A DNA stretch of 64,000 bases, from assembly GCF_016756775.1 (NCBI RefSeq), contig NZ_JAERMU010000012.1:1-64000 (forward strand). The letters run 5' to 3'. The notes beneath the pieces are model-generated. The model was not told the origin of the DNA. It made no database searches and worked only from the letters and a program-made list of their open reading frames with translations. This DNA is from Dryocola clanedunensis subsp. sulfonylureivorans. GTDB lineage: Bacteria > Pseudomonadota > Gammaproteobacteria > Enterobacterales > Enterobacteriaceae. Of this stretch, positions 7,990 through 17,988 are shown piece by piece (within the stretch, counting starts at the first letter, position 1; each line of letters opens with the position of its first letter). The translations under genes were made by a program, and so were the position numbers.

Positions 7990-9441
7990 TCAGTACTTCG
8001 CCACCGTTGCTTTAGCGCCGTTTTCACGCACCGCAAGGTAAGCTTCTGTCACCTGCTTCACAAATTTCTCGTTGGCCGGTAAATCTTCGCCAAAGATGGT
8101 TTTCAGCCCCAGCAGCGCCTGCACGCGGGCTTCCCCTTCCTTGCTTCCTGACACCGCCTGCTGAATCGCCGGCAGAAGCGGATCGCTGATTTCAATATTC
8201 TCGCCCTGCTCGTCCACGCCGCCGACGTAGCGCATCCAGCCCGCCACTCCAAGCGCAAGCAGATCGAAACGGCTGCCGTTCGCCAGATGCCAACGGATGG
8301 AGTCCAGCCAGCGCTGCGGAAGCTTCTGGCTGCCGTCCATGGCGATTTGCCAGGCGCGGTGCTTCAGGGCCGGGTTGGTGTAGCGGGCAATCAGCGAATC
8401 TGCGTACTTGCCTAAATCAACGCCCTGCACCTTAAGCGTGGGTGCCTGTTCGTTAAGCATCAGCGCATGGGCCGTGCGGCGGTAGTTTTCGTCCTGCATG
8501 CAGTCAGAAATATGCTGGTAGCCCGCCAGATAGCCCAGATAGGCCAGGAAGGAGTGGCTGCCGTTAAGCATCCGCAGCTTCATCTCTTCGAACGGCAGCA
8601 CGTCCTTAACCAGTTCAGCGCCTGCTTTTTCCCACGCCGGACGCCCGGCAACAAAATTATCTTCGATAACCCACTGGCGGAACGGCTCACAGGCCACCGC
8701 CGCAGGATCCGCTACGCCCGTCGCCTGCTCAACCAGCGCCAGGGTTTCTGGCGTCACGGCAGGCACAATGCGGTCTACCATGGTTGACGGGAACGTGACG
8801 TTAGCTTTGATCCAGGCACCCAGTTCCGGACTGATAGCCTCGGCTAAAGCAGTGATCACGTTGCGGGTCACATGGCCGTTTTCCGGCATGTTGTCGCAGG
8901 ACATCACGCTAAACGCAGGCAGCCCGGCGGCTTTACGGCGCGCCAGCGCTTCGACAATCACGCCCGGCGCGGACTGCGGCTGATGCGGGTTTGCCAGGTC
9001 ATGCACGATAAACGGGTGATCCATCAGGATTGTCCCCGTGGCAGGAGCGTGGCAGTAGCCCTTTTCCGTCACGGTAAGAGAAACTATCGCCACTTCTGGC
9101 TGCATCATGGCGTCGAATACGGCCTCCAGTCCGTCTACCTGCGCGTGAAGCGCCTTTTTCACTACGCCCACCACGCGGCACTGCCAGCCATCGGCGGACA
9201 TTTCAGCCACGCTGTACAGATTGTCCTGCTGTTTGAGGTCGGCAATCTGCTGTTCGCCGCCGACCAGGTTTACTTCGCAGTAGCCCCAGTCGCTGCCGTA
9301 CTCCTGAGCAAGAATATCGGCGTAGACGGCCTGGTGCGCGCGATGAAACGCGCCGAAGCCCAGGTGAACGATACGCGGAACAAGTTTGCTACGATCGTAG
9401 TGCGGCAAGGTGGCTTTTGCAGTTAAGAGCTTGTTTTCCAT
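7990..9441 (-). CDS. Mannitol dehydrogenase-family oxidoreductase (mannonate/fructuronate type)
   Basis: This 483-residue member of the long-chain polyol dehydrogenase family uses NAD(H) to interconvert a sugar acid or polyol and its 2-keto form. An N-terminal Rossmann region ([12 protein letters not shown]) is followed by the catalytic-lysine segment [11 protein letters not shown]. coli has a member, YdfI, in the same genomic place next to rspR. Since rspA in this cluster encodes a mannonate dehydratase, D-mannonate/D-fructuronate is the most reasonable substrate pair, but this is inferred. It is separated from the upstream transporter gene by 139 bp holding a palindrome, so it may have its own promoter. 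Confidence 0.82.
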   Translation of the reverse strand: MENKLLTAKATLPHYDRSKLVPRIVHLGFGAFHRAHQAVYADILAQEYGSDWGYCEVNLVGGEQQIADLKQQDNLYSVAEMSADGWQCRVVGVVKKALHAQVDGLEAVFDAMMQPEVAIVSLTVTEKGYCHAPATGTILMDHPFIVHDLANPHQPQSAPGVIVEALARRKAAGLPAFSVMSCDNMPENGHVTRNVITALAEAISPELGAWIKANVTFPSTMVDRIVPAVTPETLALVEQATGVADPAAVACEPFRQWVIEDNFVAGRPAWEKAGAELVKDVLPFEEMKLRMLNGSHSFLAYLGYLAGYQHISDCMQDENYRRTAHALMLNEQAPTLKVQGVDLGKYADSLIARYTNPALKHRAWQIAMDGSQKLPQRWLDSIRWHLANGSRFDLLALGVAGWMRYVGGVDEQGENIEISDPLLPAIQQAVSGSKEGEARVQALLGLKTIFGEDLPANEKFVKQVTEAYLAVRENGAKATVAKY

Positions 9442-9477
9442 TTTGAAACTCGCTGTTTAGGGATCTCGGGACAGCTA

Positions 9478-9501
9478 CAGACTACCTGCTATGGTAGTCT
9501 G
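9478..9501. promoter_or_regulatory. 9-bp inverted repeat CAGACTACC...GGTAGTCTG
   Basis: Perfect 9-bp arms with a 6-base centre lie 37-60 bp upstream of the oxidoreductase start and 3' of the MFS gene. No T-run follows on either strand, so an operator is more likely than a terminator. The ACTACC half-site recurs twice upstream of rspA. Confidence 0.4.
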
Positions 9502-9580
9502 CATTTTGATTTGAATTAATGTTCCGTCATTTGGTATGACACACTTTCCAAAGCTGTATGACAACTCACACTTCTGTCGG

Positions 9581-10873
9581 TTAATGCGTCACCGCCAGCG
9601 GTTTGATCGCTTTCGGCTGTTTGATGACGAAGAAGACCAGAACCGCACCAACGGCAGCCACAACCCCCGCAAGGATAAAGGCGCTGTCAAACTTGCCGGT
9701 ATTCTGCACGATGAAGCCGGTGACAACCGGGCCGATAATCCCGGAGATACTGCCGACAAAGTGAATAAAGCCGCTGACGCTGCCGATACGCTTTTTAGTG
9801 ACCACGTCCTGAATAATCGCCCAGTAAATAGAGCCGGTGACGTACAGGAAGAAAATAGAGATAGACATCAGCACTACGGCCGGAACAACCGAGCTGACCG
9901 AGCCTGCAAGCGCAACGCAGATAGCCGCCGCCAGTAAGCAAACCACTAAGACAATTTTTCTGGAAAGCAGTAGTTTCCCGGTGATGCGCAAGATAGCGTC
10001 GGAAATAACGCCGCCGAGCGCCAGGCCGACAAAGCCGACGATCCATGGAATAACCGTGGTGATACTCATCTCTTTAATATTCAGCCCGTGCGCCTGTACC
10101 AGATAAGACGGGAACCAGCTCAGGAAGAAGAACAGAATATAGTTGTAACAGAAGAAGGCAAAAGCGGTGACCAGGATAATAGGCTGCTTGAGGTAGTGGC
10201 CCAGCGTATGGTCGGAAGCATCATCATTCAGGCCGCTGTTAGCTGCGTCATCCTGCGCTTTAAGCTCCGCGATATACGCCTGCTCTTCCGCGCTGACGCG
10301 ACGGCTTTTCTCCGGGCTGTCCGCCACGATAAAGAACCAGACCAGCATCCAGACGATACCGATGCAGCAGATGATCATAAACGCCGGACGCCAGCCGAAC
10401 GAGAGCGCCAGGTAACCGACGATTGGCCCGGCAACCGCGCCGCCCAAAGGCGAACCCGCGCTGAGGAAGCCAACGGCCGTCGCCGCCTGTTTTCGCGGGA
10501 ACCAGCCGTTAATCATCTTGTTAGCCGACGAACAAATTGGCCCCTCCGCCATGCCGAACAGCACGCGCAGAATAAGCATCGACCAGAAGCCGGTTGCCAG
10601 CGCGGTCATGCCGCAGAAGATAGACCACAGGCCAACGGCGCTGCCCAGCACGACCATCGGTCCGAACTTATCCACCGCCAGACCGCCGATGAAATTAAAT
10701 AAAGCATAACCAAAGAAGAAGCTGCCAAATATCATGCCGAACTGTTCGGCATTAATAGTCAGATCTTTTTCGATCATCGGTAAGGTAATAGATAACGCAA
10801 CCCGGTCGAGGTAATTGATCATATAGACTAAAAACAGCAACAGTACGATTATCCAGCGTAAATTCTTAGCCAT
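9581..10873 (-). CDS. MFS transporter, anion:cation symporter (hexuronate/galactonate) type
   Basis: The 430-residue protein has about twelve membrane segments. It opens with LDRVALSITLPMIEKDL and contains NFIGGLAVDKFGP and the gating region MAEGPICSSANKMINGWFPRKQAATAVG, typical of the ACS family that imports hexonates, hexuronates and glucarate with protons. It probably acts in the inner membrane as the uptake system for the rsp cluster's sugar acid. It sits between rspB and the oxidoreductase gene on the same strand. E. coli K-12 has no counterpart at this place that I recall. Exact substrate unknown. Confidence 0.82.
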   Translation of the reverse strand: MAKNLRWIIVLLLFLVYMINYLDRVALSITLPMIEKDLTINAEQFGMIFGSFFFGYALFNFIGGLAVDKFGPMVVLGSAVGLWSIFCGMTALATGFWSMLILRVLFGMAEGPICSSANKMINGWFPRKQAATAVGFLSAGSPLGGAVAGPIVGYLALSFGWRPAFMIICCIGIVWMLVWFFIVADSPEKSRRVSAEEQAYIAELKAQDDAANSGLNDDASDHTLGHYLKQPIILVTAFAFFCYNYILFFFLSWFPSYLVQAHGLNIKEMSITTVIPWIVGFVGLALGGVISDAILRITGKLLLSRKIVLVVCLLAAAICVALAGSVSSVVPAVVLMSISIFFLYVTGSIYWAIIQDVVTKKRIGSVSGFIHFVGSISGIIGPVVTGFIVQNTGKFDSAFILAGVVAAVGAVLVFFVIKQPKAIKPLAVTH

Positions 10874-10947
10874 AACTACTCCATAAATACGGTCTTACTA
10901 TTTTGTAGGGTACGCAAAACAACGAAATGAGCGTAATGATGTGTGGT

Positions 10948-11961
10948 TTAAAATTTCAAAAGGACCTTGCAGCAGTGCTTCTGGTCTTCTTCAAATATCT
11001 TCATCGCCTCCAGCACCTCGGTATAAGGGTACTGATGGGTAATTAATTTCTCCGGCTGGACTTTTTTCTCCGTCATCCAGCTAATCACCTGCGGGAAGCG
11101 GTTACTGTTTAAGCGCGAGCTGCAAATAGACAGCTCTTTACTGGTGATACCCTGCTGGCTGATGACGCAAGGATCCGAAGAGAACCCCATAATGCCGATG
11201 CGGGCGGCAGGGGATGCCAGGCTAATGGCTTCCGGCAGAATTGCAGGATGACAGGCGGCGTCAATAATCACCGTTGGGCGAATGCCCTTTTCTTCCAGCC
11301 AGCTTTTCAAATCGATATTCGTGTTGTTGATAATCCGGTCGGCACCGTTGAGCTCCGCCATAGCCAGACGCTCATCAATGCGGTCCGCCACGATAATCTC
11401 TTTCACGCCGTAGACGCCGCGCAGCGCCTGAATCGAGGTCAGCCCCATTGGGCCTGCGCCATAGACCAGCGCCGTGTCTAACGGGCCAGGGTTCAGCTGG
11501 CTGCAAATGTTGGCGGCAATGGTGAACGGCTCCACCATCGTTGCTTCGTTATCGGGGATGCTGTCCGGCACCACGTGGGCATTTTTAGCGGGCAGCGTAA
11601 CAAACTCGCTGAAGCCGCCGTCGCGGTGCACGCCAATGACCTGAAGCTCAGCGCATACGTTAGGACGACCAACAGAGCAGGGATAACAGTTTCCGCAGCT
11701 CACCACCGGATCGCCGACTACTCGCTCGCCGATGCGCGACGCGTCTACGCCCTCGCCTACCGCGTCAATATGACCAAAGAACTCATGGCCGATAACACGC
11801 GGGTATTTCGCGAAAGGATTGTGCCCGCGATAAATATGCACGTCCGAACCGCAAATACCGGCGCTGGATACTTTGATACGGACTTCGCCAGCCTGTGGAT
11901 TAACAAGCGGACGTTCCTCAATCTCTAATTTTCCTGGTGTCTGAATAGTGATGCTTTTCAT
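10948..11961 (-). CDS. rspB: Zinc-type alcohol dehydrogenase RspB
   Basis: This 337-residue medium-chain dehydrogenase oxidises a secondary hydroxyl with NAD(P). Catalytic zinc ligands Cys37 and the His59-Glu60 pair are present, and structural-zinc cysteines fall at 89, 92, 95 and 103. The nucleotide-binding segment is YGAGPMGL. The sequence tracks E. coli RspB closely from KYPRVIGHEFFG to the KHCCKVLL end. E. coli rspAB was described as a starvation-sensing locus, but the encoded enzymes look catabolic; L-gulonate-type oxidation is one possibility. It lies between two transporter genes in the rsp run. Confidence 0.9.
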   Translation of the reverse strand: MKSITIQTPGKLEIEERPLVNPQAGEVRIKVSSAGICGSDVHIYRGHNPFAKYPRVIGHEFFGHIDAVGEGVDASRIGERVVGDPVVSCGNCYPCSVGRPNVCAELQVIGVHRDGGFSEFVTLPAKNAHVVPDSIPDNEATMVEPFTIAANICSQLNPGPLDTALVYGAGPMGLTSIQALRGVYGVKEIIVADRIDERLAMAELNGADRIINNTNIDLKSWLEEKGIRPTVIIDAACHPAILPEAISLASPAARIGIMGFSSDPCVISQQGITSKELSICSSRLNSNRFPQVISWMTEKKVQPEKLITHQYPYTEVLEAMKIFEEDQKHCCKVLLKF

Positions 11962-12034
11962 ATTTATCTTCTCATTATCAAAAATAAAATACTCAATTGT
12001 GTTTGAGGGCCGGTGGCATATCCGGCCACGGTAA

Positions 12035-13369
12035 TTAATGTTTATGCCATTCGTGGAATTCTTTTTTAAGCTTCAGCGGCGCGGTTTCCGGCATGGTCAG
12101 CAAGCCAATAACGGAAATAATCCCCAGCACGATGACATAAATTGCCAGCCCGTAATAATGTCCGCCGGTCATCTGTAATATTTTCACCGCCACCAGCCCC
12201 AGCACGCCGCTGCCGATAAGCGAGCCAACCTGCCAGATCAGGGCAATGCCGCTGCAGCGGATATGCGTCGGGAACAGCTCCGGGAAAAATGAAGCCTGCG
12301 GGGCGTAGCACATGCTGTGGCCGAAGCTCAGCACCAGAATCATCACCAGCTGGGTTAACCAGAAGGAATCCTGATTAATCGCCATAAAGAACGGAATAAT
12401 CATAATGACCTGCAGCAGCGCCCCCAGAATATAGACGGGCTTACGGCCTACCTTGTCGCACAGCGCGCCCATTAACGGGATAGCCAGCACCTCAAGCACG
12501 ACGGCTACAATCATGGTTTCCATTAAAATATTGGCATCCAGATTGTTCGCCTTGCCGTAGGCCAGCACGATGACGGTAAACATCGCAAAGGTGCAGGCTT
12601 CGATAAGCTTCGCGCAGACGCCTTTCACCACGATACCGGGATAGTCGCGAACCACCTCAATCAGCGGACGCGACTCTTCCGCTTTGGTTTCCCGGATCTG
12701 TGCAAAGACCGGCGATTCGTCAATGCGCAGGCGGATAAACAGCCCGACGATCACCAGCAGCAGGCTAAGCAGAAACGGAATGCGCCAGCCGTAGTCCATC
12801 ATCTCTTCCGGCGACAGCGTGGCGTTCAGCAGCGCGAAGAGCGCCAGCGGCAATAAAAAGCCGACCGGAGCGCCAATCTGCACCCAGCTGGAGAAATAGC
12901 CGCGCCTGGCGGGTGCCGAATATTCTGCGGTCATCAGCACCGCCCCCGCCTGCTCTCCGCCAACGCCAAAGCCCTGCAATACGCGGATGAGGATCAGCAG
13001 CGCGGGTGCCCAGGCGCCAATCTTTTCATAGGTTGGCAGCAGCCCGATGCAGAACGTCCCTAACCCGACAATAAGGATGGTGATAACCAGGGCCTTTTTA
13101 CGCCCGACCTTATCGCCGATATGGCCGAAGACAATGCCCCCCAGCGGCCGGGCCAGAAAGCCCACGGCATAGGTGGCAAAGGCGGCCAGCGTGCTGATTA
13201 ACGGATCTGCGCTGGGGAAAAACAGATGGCCGAAAAACAGCACGGCAGCCGTGCCATAGGCGAAAAAGTCATAGTACTCAGCGGCGGTACCGATAGCCGA
13301 TGCCGAAGCCACACGCCGGATGATCGACCTGTTTCCTGCATCATTCTTAATATCGACTGAACTGACCAT
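12035..13369 (-). CDS. MFS transporter of the metabolite:H+ symporter (MHS) family
   Basis: The 444-residue protein has twelve predicted membrane segments. MHS signatures are GTAAEYYDFFAYGTAAVLFF near the N-terminus, then GHIGDKVGRKKAL and RVLQGFGVGGEQAGAV. This family imports organic acids and osmolytes such as shikimate, citrate or proline/betaine with protons. E. coli encodes the MHS protein YdfJ beside rspB, but this sequence looks too different to call it the same gene. Its 3' side has a GGCCGG...CCGGCC hairpin (12008-12027) before rspB that could dampen read-through. Substrate unknown. Confidence 0.82.
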   Translation of the reverse strand: MVSSVDIKNDAGNRSIIRRVASASAIGTAAEYYDFFAYGTAAVLFFGHLFFPSADPLISTLAAFATYAVGFLARPLGGIVFGHIGDKVGRKKALVITILIVGLGTFCIGLLPTYEKIGAWAPALLILIRVLQGFGVGGEQAGAVLMTAEYSAPARRGYFSSWVQIGAPVGFLLPLALFALLNATLSPEEMMDYGWRIPFLLSLLLVIVGLFIRLRIDESPVFAQIRETKAEESRPLIEVVRDYPGIVVKGVCAKLIEACTFAMFTVIVLAYGKANNLDANILMETMIVAVVLEVLAIPLMGALCDKVGRKPVYILGALLQVIMIIPFFMAINQDSFWLTQLVMILVLSFGHSMCYAPQASFFPELFPTHIRCSGIALIWQVGSLIGSGVLGLVAVKILQMTGGHYYGLAIYVIVLGIISVIGLLTMPETAPLKLKKEFHEWHKH

Positions 13370-13432
13370 GATTATCTGACCTTTATTGTAGGGTTGAGGT
13401 TATTACCATCCCTGGCCGCTGCGGCTAATGGC

Positions 13433-14647
13433 CTACCAGTTCCACAAGGTGCCGTCTTCGAGGCGGGCTACCGGCAGATGCGCCGGTTCATACGGGTATT
13501 TCGCCGCCAGCTTTTCGTCAAATTCGATGCCCAGCCCCGGCTTCTCGCCCGGATGCATATAGCCGTTATCGAAGGTCCAGCTGTGCGGGAACACTTCCAG
13601 CATCTGCTCGGAGTAGCCCATATACTCCTGCACGCCGAAGTTCGGCACCCACAGGTCAAAGTGCAGCGCGGCGGCCATGCAGATCGGAGAGAGATCCGAC
13701 GGGCCATGTGAACCGGTGCGCACCTGGTAAAGCGAGGCGAAATCGGCGATGCGACGCATGCCGGTGATGCCGCCCGCGTGGGTGATGGTGGTGCGGATAT
13801 AGTCGATGAGCTGCTCTTCAATAAGCTGCTTGCAGTCCCAGATGCTGTTAAACACTTCACCGACGGCAATTGGCGTCACGGTGTGCTGGCGGATGAGGCG
13901 GAAGCACTCCTGGTTTTCCGCAGGCGTCGGGTCTTCCATCCAGAACAGGCGGTAATCTTCAATGCTCTTGCCGAAGCGCGCCGCTTCGATCGGCGTCAGG
14001 CGGTGGTGCATGTCGTGCAGCAGATGTTCTTCAAAGCCAAACTTGCTGCGCACGGCGTCGAAAAGCTTTGGCGTGAAGTCGAGGTATTTTTCCGTGGACC
14101 ACAGCTGTTCCTCCGGCCAGGCACCTTTGGTGGCTGGCTCGTATGCAAGTCCCTTGCCTTTTGACATGCCGTAGGTGGTTTTCATCCCCGGCACGCCGCA
14201 CTGCACGCGAATCGCCTTGAAGCCCATCTCTTTATGGCGGGCATAATCCTCAAGCACATCATCAAGCGTGTGGCCGGTGGTATGGCAGTAAACCATCACC
14301 CCCTCGCGGGATGCGCCACCCAGCAGCTGGTACAGCGGCATGCCTGCAGCTTTGGCCTTGATGTCCCACAGCGCCATGTCCACCGCGGAAATTGCCGACA
14401 TGGTCACCGGGCCGCGACGCCAGTAGGCGCCCTTATAGAAAAACTGCCAGATATCTTCGATGCGGTGCGCGTCACGGCCAATCAGCTGCGGGCAAACGTG
14501 ATCCTGCAGATAAGAAGCCACCGGCAGTTCGCGCCCGTTCAGGGTGGCGTCGCCGATGCCGGTAAGCCCGTCGTCGGTGGTGATTTTTAACGTAACGAAG
14601 TTACGGCCGGGACAGGTGACAAAAACTTCAGCCTTCACAATTTTCAT
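13433..14647 (-). CDS. rspA: D-mannonate dehydratase RspA (enolase superfamily)
   Basis: RspA dehydrates D-mannonate to 2-keto-3-deoxy-D-gluconate at low to moderate rate in characterised homologues. The 404-residue protein has the superfamily metal ligands Asp212, Glu238 and Glu264, with His214 as expected for a ManD-type enzyme and Arg147/Tyr159 in the active-site loop. It is nearly identical to E. coli RspA. As the first gene of the minus-strand rsp run, its upstream gap carries the likely promoter and repeated ACTACC elements. Confidence 0.95.
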   Translation of the reverse strand: MKIVKAEVFVTCPGRNFVTLKITTDDGLTGIGDATLNGRELPVASYLQDHVCPQLIGRDAHRIEDIWQFFYKGAYWRRGPVTMSAISAVDMALWDIKAKAAGMPLYQLLGGASREGVMVYCHTTGHTLDDVLEDYARHKEMGFKAIRVQCGVPGMKTTYGMSKGKGLAYEPATKGAWPEEQLWSTEKYLDFTPKLFDAVRSKFGFEEHLLHDMHHRLTPIEAARFGKSIEDYRLFWMEDPTPAENQECFRLIRQHTVTPIAVGEVFNSIWDCKQLIEEQLIDYIRTTITHAGGITGMRRIADFASLYQVRTGSHGPSDLSPICMAAALHFDLWVPNFGVQEYMGYSEQMLEVFPHSWTFDNGYMHPGEKPGLGIEFDEKLAAKYPYEPAHLPVARLEDGTLWNW

Positions 14648-14694
14648 TCTGTTTTCCTTACTACGGAGGTTTCCAGGTCGACAATGAGCAGAAA

Positions 14695-14769
14695 ACTACC
14701 GCTGAACAAACTACCATACAAGTATATTTATTCGATTTTGACGGAACAGGTCACACTTTTTAGCGTGAC
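14695..14769. promoter_or_regulatory. Candidate operators upstream of rspA
   Basis: Two ACTACC copies occur at 14695-14700 and 14710-14715, spaced 15 bp, the same half-site as in the palindrome at 9478. Further upstream of rspA is an imperfect inverted repeat GTCACAC-TTTTTA-GCGTGAC (14750-14769). The shared motif suggests one regulator, with RspR the obvious candidate. Confidence 0.35.
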
Positions 14770-14823
14770 TTAAGGGAGGCTAATGGGGGTAAAAAGAATG
14801 GCTAAAATTGATGGGAACTCAGG

Positions 14824-15150
14824 TCAGGCGCGACCCCAACCGGCCACGATTATCAGCATGCCGCAGAACGCTACGCCTGCGCCAATCCAGTCGTAATGGC
14901 TAAGCTTTACGCCATCGACCACCCTGAGCCAAAGCAATGCAGTGACAACATAAACGCCGCCATAGGCTGCATACACGCGCCCGCTGGCAGCAGGATGTAA
15001 GGTCAGCAGCCAGACAAAAATCGCCAGAGAGCAGGCGGCAGGCAGCAGTAACAGAGGTGATGCCCCGCGCTTGAGCCATAGCCAGGGCAGAAAGCAGCCG
15101 ATAATTTCCGCCAGCGCTGTTGCAAAAAACAGCAATGTTGTTTTGATCAT
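14824..15150 (-). CDS. ynfA: Small inner-membrane protein YnfA (UPF0060)
   Basis: The 108-residue protein has four hydrophobic segments and closely matches E. coli YnfA ([38 protein letters not shown]). The fold resembles small multidrug resistance transporters; its cellular role is not firmly established. It is transcribed away from ynfB, with a 109-bp gap between, as in E. coli. Confidence 0.95.
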   Translation of the reverse strand: MIKTTLLFFATALAEIIGCFLPWLWLKRGASPLLLLPAACSLAIFVWLLTLHPAASGRVYAAYGGVYVVTALLWLRVVDGVKLSHYDWIGAGVAFCGMLIIVAGWGRA

Positions 15151-15259
15151 ATTGAACTATGTCTGGAATAATAGTGACTAAAAGGTGGCCCCTATGTCGC
15201 ACGGGGGGTCAGTGATATAGTGATAAAGAAGTCGTGTTACACATTAAAAGGAAACCACA

Positions 15260-15610
15260 ATGAACACAATCCTTCGCAAACGTCTGACTCAGGCTTTGCT
15301 GCCTCTGGCGTTATTGACGGGTGCGTTCGCGTTAAGCCATCCGGTTCAGGCCCAAACAAGTAAGCTGGTCATTGAATCGGGAGACAACGCGCAAACACGT
15401 CAGGATGCCGCGATGGAAAAAGAGCAATGGAATGACACACGCTCTCTGCGTCAAAAGGTGAATAAACGCGCGGAAAAAGAGTGGGATAAAGACGACGTTG
15501 CCTTTGACGATCGTGACAACTGTCAGCAAAGTGCGAACGTGAATGCCTATTGGGAACCCAATACGCTGCGCTGTCTGGATCGTCGCACCGGTCGCGCCAT
15601 CACGCCGTAA
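15260..15610 (+). CDS. ynfB: Secreted protein YnfB (UPF0482/DUF1283)
   Basis: This 116-residue periplasmic protein has a signal peptide ending near VQA at 29-31. The mature part is charged and has two cysteines (NCQQSAN, LRCLDRR) that could form a disulfide. It matches E. coli YnfB through [18 protein letters not shown] and [18 protein letters not shown]. Function unknown. AAAGGAAAC lies before the ATG and a strong intrinsic terminator follows, so it is a single-gene unit. Confidence 0.94.
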   Translation: MNTILRKRLTQALLPLALLTGAFALSHPVQAQTSKLVIESGDNAQTRQDAAMEKEQWNDTRSLRQKVNKRAEKEWDKDDVAFDDRDNCQQSANVNAYWEPNTLRCLDRRTGRAITP

Positions 15611-15626
15611 TACCCGCGTTTAACCG

Positions 15627-15656
15627 ATAAGGCTTCTCGTCTGAAGCCTTATTTTT
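15627..15656 (+). terminator. Intrinsic terminator of ynfB
   Basis: A 10-bp perfect stem (ATAAGGCTTC with GAAGCCTTAT), 6-nt loop and a run of T lie 17 bp after the ynfB stop. Confidence 0.9.
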
Positions 15657-15660
15657 GTAG

Positions 15661-15686
15661 GGTGGATAAGCGCCAGCGTCATCCAC
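15661..15686. repeat. REP-type palindrome between ynfB and speG
   Basis: GTGGAT and ATCCAC arms surround AAGCGCCAGCGTC. It is the same element as at 221-247 apart from the outer arm bases. Confidence 0.75.
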
Positions 15687-15737
15687 AAAAGCTATCGATA
15701 ACTGAAAAGCCCCGTCTACACCCAGAAAGGAATCCCC

Positions 15738-16295
15738 ATGAGTACCGAACTCAGCATCAGGCTGCGCCCTCTTGAACGTGAAGATTTACGTTTCGTCCAT
15801 CAGCTGGACAACAACGCGAGCGTGATGCGCTACTGGTTTGAAGAGCCTTATGAAGCCTTCGTTGAGCTTTCAGACCTGTATGACAAGCACATTCACGACC
15901 AGAGCGAACGCCGCTTTGTAGTGGAGTGCGACGGCGAGAAAGCTGGCCTTGTGGAGCTGGTGGAGATCAACCACGTTCACCGCCGCGCCGAGTTTCAAAT
16001 CATCATCGCCCCGGATTTCCAGGGCAAAGGCCTGGCCTCCCGCGCCGCAAAACTGGCGATGGATTACGGGTTTTCCGTCCTCAATCTCTACAAACTTTAT
16101 CTGATCGTCGATAAAGAGAACGCGAAAGCCGTGCACATCTACAAGAAGCTGGGATTTATGGTAGAGGGGGAGCTCATCCATGAGTTCTTCATCAACGGCG
16201 AGTACCGCAACACGATCCGCATGTGTATTTTCCAGCAGCAGTATCTGGATGCTCACCGTTCGACCGGCTCCCTTCTGAAACCGACCGCACAATAA
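15738..16295 (+). CDS. speG: Spermidine N-acetyltransferase
   Basis: SpeG acetylates spermidine and spermine with acetyl-CoA to prevent polyamine toxicity. The 185-residue GNAT protein has the acetyl-CoA loop ([11 protein letters not shown]) and the family's C-terminal part ([20 protein letters not shown], then [17 protein letters not shown]). E. coli SpeG is one residue longer and has the same ynfB neighbour. AAAGGAAT lies before the ATG. The C-terminal tail ([11 protein letters not shown]) is variable in the family. Confidence 0.95.
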   Translation: MSTELSIRLRPLEREDLRFVHQLDNNASVMRYWFEEPYEAFVELSDLYDKHIHDQSERRFVVECDGEKAGLVELVEINHVHRRAEFQIIIAPDFQGKGLASRAAKLAMDYGFSVLNLYKLYLIVDKENAKAVHIYKKLGFMVEGELIHEFFINGEYRNTIRMCIFQQQYLDAHRSTGSLLKPTAQ

Positions 16296-16300
16296 ATTGT

Positions 16301-16322
16301 TGCTGGGGGCTGCCCCCCAGCA
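16301..16322. terminator. Hairpin between convergent speG and aldA
   Basis: TGCTGGGGG pairs with CCCCCAGCA across a 4-nt loop, between two convergent stop codons. There is no clear T-run on either strand, so termination here is a guess from position and stem strength. Confidence 0.5.
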
Positions 16323-16329
16323 CGCAGCA

Positions 16330-17769
16330 CTAAGCCTGCAGATAAACCATCTGGGTCTGGAGATATTCATTCAGGCCGTGACGTCCGTCCGCCCCGCCGA
16401 TCCCCGATTTGCGCCAGCCCGCATGGAACCCCTGCATCGCTTCAAAATGCTCGCGGTTGATGTACGTTTCGCCGAACTTCAGCCCTTTTATCGCCTTCAT
16501 GGCGGTATTCAGGTCGCGTGTATAGATTGAGGATGTCAGACCGTAGTCGCTGTCGTTCGCCATCGCCAACGCTTCGTCCAGCGTGTCAAAGGTTGTCACA
16601 GGCAGCACTGGACCAAAGGTCTCATCGTGCATGATGGTCATATCCTGACGTACGTCGACCAGTAACGTTGGCGGATAGAAGTAGCCTTTACCTTCCGGCG
16701 TTTTGCCTCCGGTTAAGACACGAGCGCCTTCTTTCACCGCCTGCGCCACTTTCTGTTCCACGCGCTCAAGCGCGGCGGCGTTAATCAGCGGCCCCATTGC
16801 GACGTCGTTACGCTCGGCCGTATCGCCAAAGCTAACCTGCTTAAACGCTTCGCTGAGGCGGGTAATAAACTCGTCGTAAATGCCCTTCTGCACGTATACG
16901 CGTTCCGCGCAGTTACAGACCTGCCCGGTGTTGATCATCCGGGAATCCACGACGGCTTTTACCGCGATATCCAGATCCGCATCGTTCATCACGATAGCCG
17001 GGGCTTTACCGCCCAGCTCCAGACAAACTTTGGTGATGTTTTTAGAGGCTGCCGCCATGATTTTCTCACCCGCGGCGACGCTGCCGGTCATGCTGACCAT
17101 CGCCACTTTCGGGTTACCCGCCAGCTCCTGGCCCACGGTTTCCCCACGCCCAAGCACCAGGTTAAACACGCCTTTTGGCAGACCGATATCGTGAACAATT
17201 TCCGCAAAAGCAATGGCGTTATTCGGCGTGAATTCGCTCGGTTTAATGACGATGGTATTGCCGGTGATTAACGCTGGCGCGAGCTTGCGGGCAATCAGGA
17301 AGAACGGGAAGTTCCACGGCAGAATACCGGTGGTGACGCCCAGCGCACGTTTAAAGACCAGGATGTTTTCACCCGGACGATCGCTTTGCAGGATTTCACC
17401 TTCGTAGCGGCGCGCCCACTCGGACATGTAATCCAGATAATCGGCGGTGAAGGCAACTTCTACCTCAGCCAGCTGCTGGGTTTTCCCGCCTTCCGCCACA
17501 ATCATGGCGCTGATAGCCGCCGCGCGTTCACGAATGCCTGCGGAAATTTTACGCAGCCAACCCGCCCGCTCAATAGCCGGCAGCGCTTCCCATGCGTGCT
17601 GCGCACTGGCCGCAGCGTCGATAGCTTCCCGAGCCTGCTGCGCGCTGCCGTCCGGAATACGGGAAATCACCTCTTCGGTAGCCGGATTAATCACGTCAAT
17701 CCACTTATCGCCCTGCCACTGAACAAACTGACCGTTGATATACATAGGGTGCTGTACGGGTGCCGTCAT
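16330..17769 (-). CDS. aldA: Lactaldehyde/glycolaldehyde dehydrogenase AldA
   Basis: AldA oxidises L-lactaldehyde and glycolaldehyde with NAD, serving fucose, rhamnose and glyoxylate metabolism in the cytoplasm. From the chosen ATG it is 479 residues, as in E. coli. ELGGKAP near residue 250 and the catalytic-cysteine segment GQVCNCAERV near 285 are present. The frame is open 26 codons further upstream, but CAGGAGAC precedes this ATG and homologues start here (MTAPVQHPMYINGQF). The 219-bp upstream gap is AT-rich and likely holds the promoter. Confidence 0.95.
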   Translation of the reverse strand: MTAPVQHPMYINGQFVQWQGDKWIDVINPATEEVISRIPDGSAQQAREAIDAAASAQHAWEALPAIERAGWLRKISAGIRERAAAISAMIVAEGGKTQQLAEVEVAFTADYLDYMSEWARRYEGEILQSDRPGENILVFKRALGVTTGILPWNFPFFLIARKLAPALITGNTIVIKPSEFTPNNAIAFAEIVHDIGLPKGVFNLVLGRGETVGQELAGNPKVAMVSMTGSVAAGEKIMAAASKNITKVCLELGGKAPAIVMNDADLDIAVKAVVDSRMINTGQVCNCAERVYVQKGIYDEFITRLSEAFKQVSFGDTAERNDVAMGPLINAAALERVEQKVAQAVKEGARVLTGGKTPEGKGYFYPPTLLVDVRQDMTIMHDETFGPVLPVTTFDTLDEALAMANDSDYGLTSSIYTRDLNTAMKAIKGLKFGETYINREHFEAMQGFHAGWRKSGIGGADGRHGLNEYLQTQMVYLQA

Positions 17770-17988
17770 GACCGTCTCCTGAATATGCAGATGAATGTTT
17801 GTTGTTACCGATGGGTAAAATATTTGTAACCACCTTAGGCATCTCAAACAGATAATCGGGCAAAACGGTCATGTTTTGTGATGGCACTCAATAAATTCAG
17901 TGCCTGATGGGCAATATGTTTACATATGAACAACATGAGAATGACCGTTTGAGACGCGCAGCGCCGAAAACGGTCAATACGGGCAGAT

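Noticed and set aside
12035..13369. Naming the MHS transporter gene ydfJ by position
   Set aside because: The position fits E. coli ydfJ, but the protein differs too much from YdfJ as I remember it, so I left the symbol empty.
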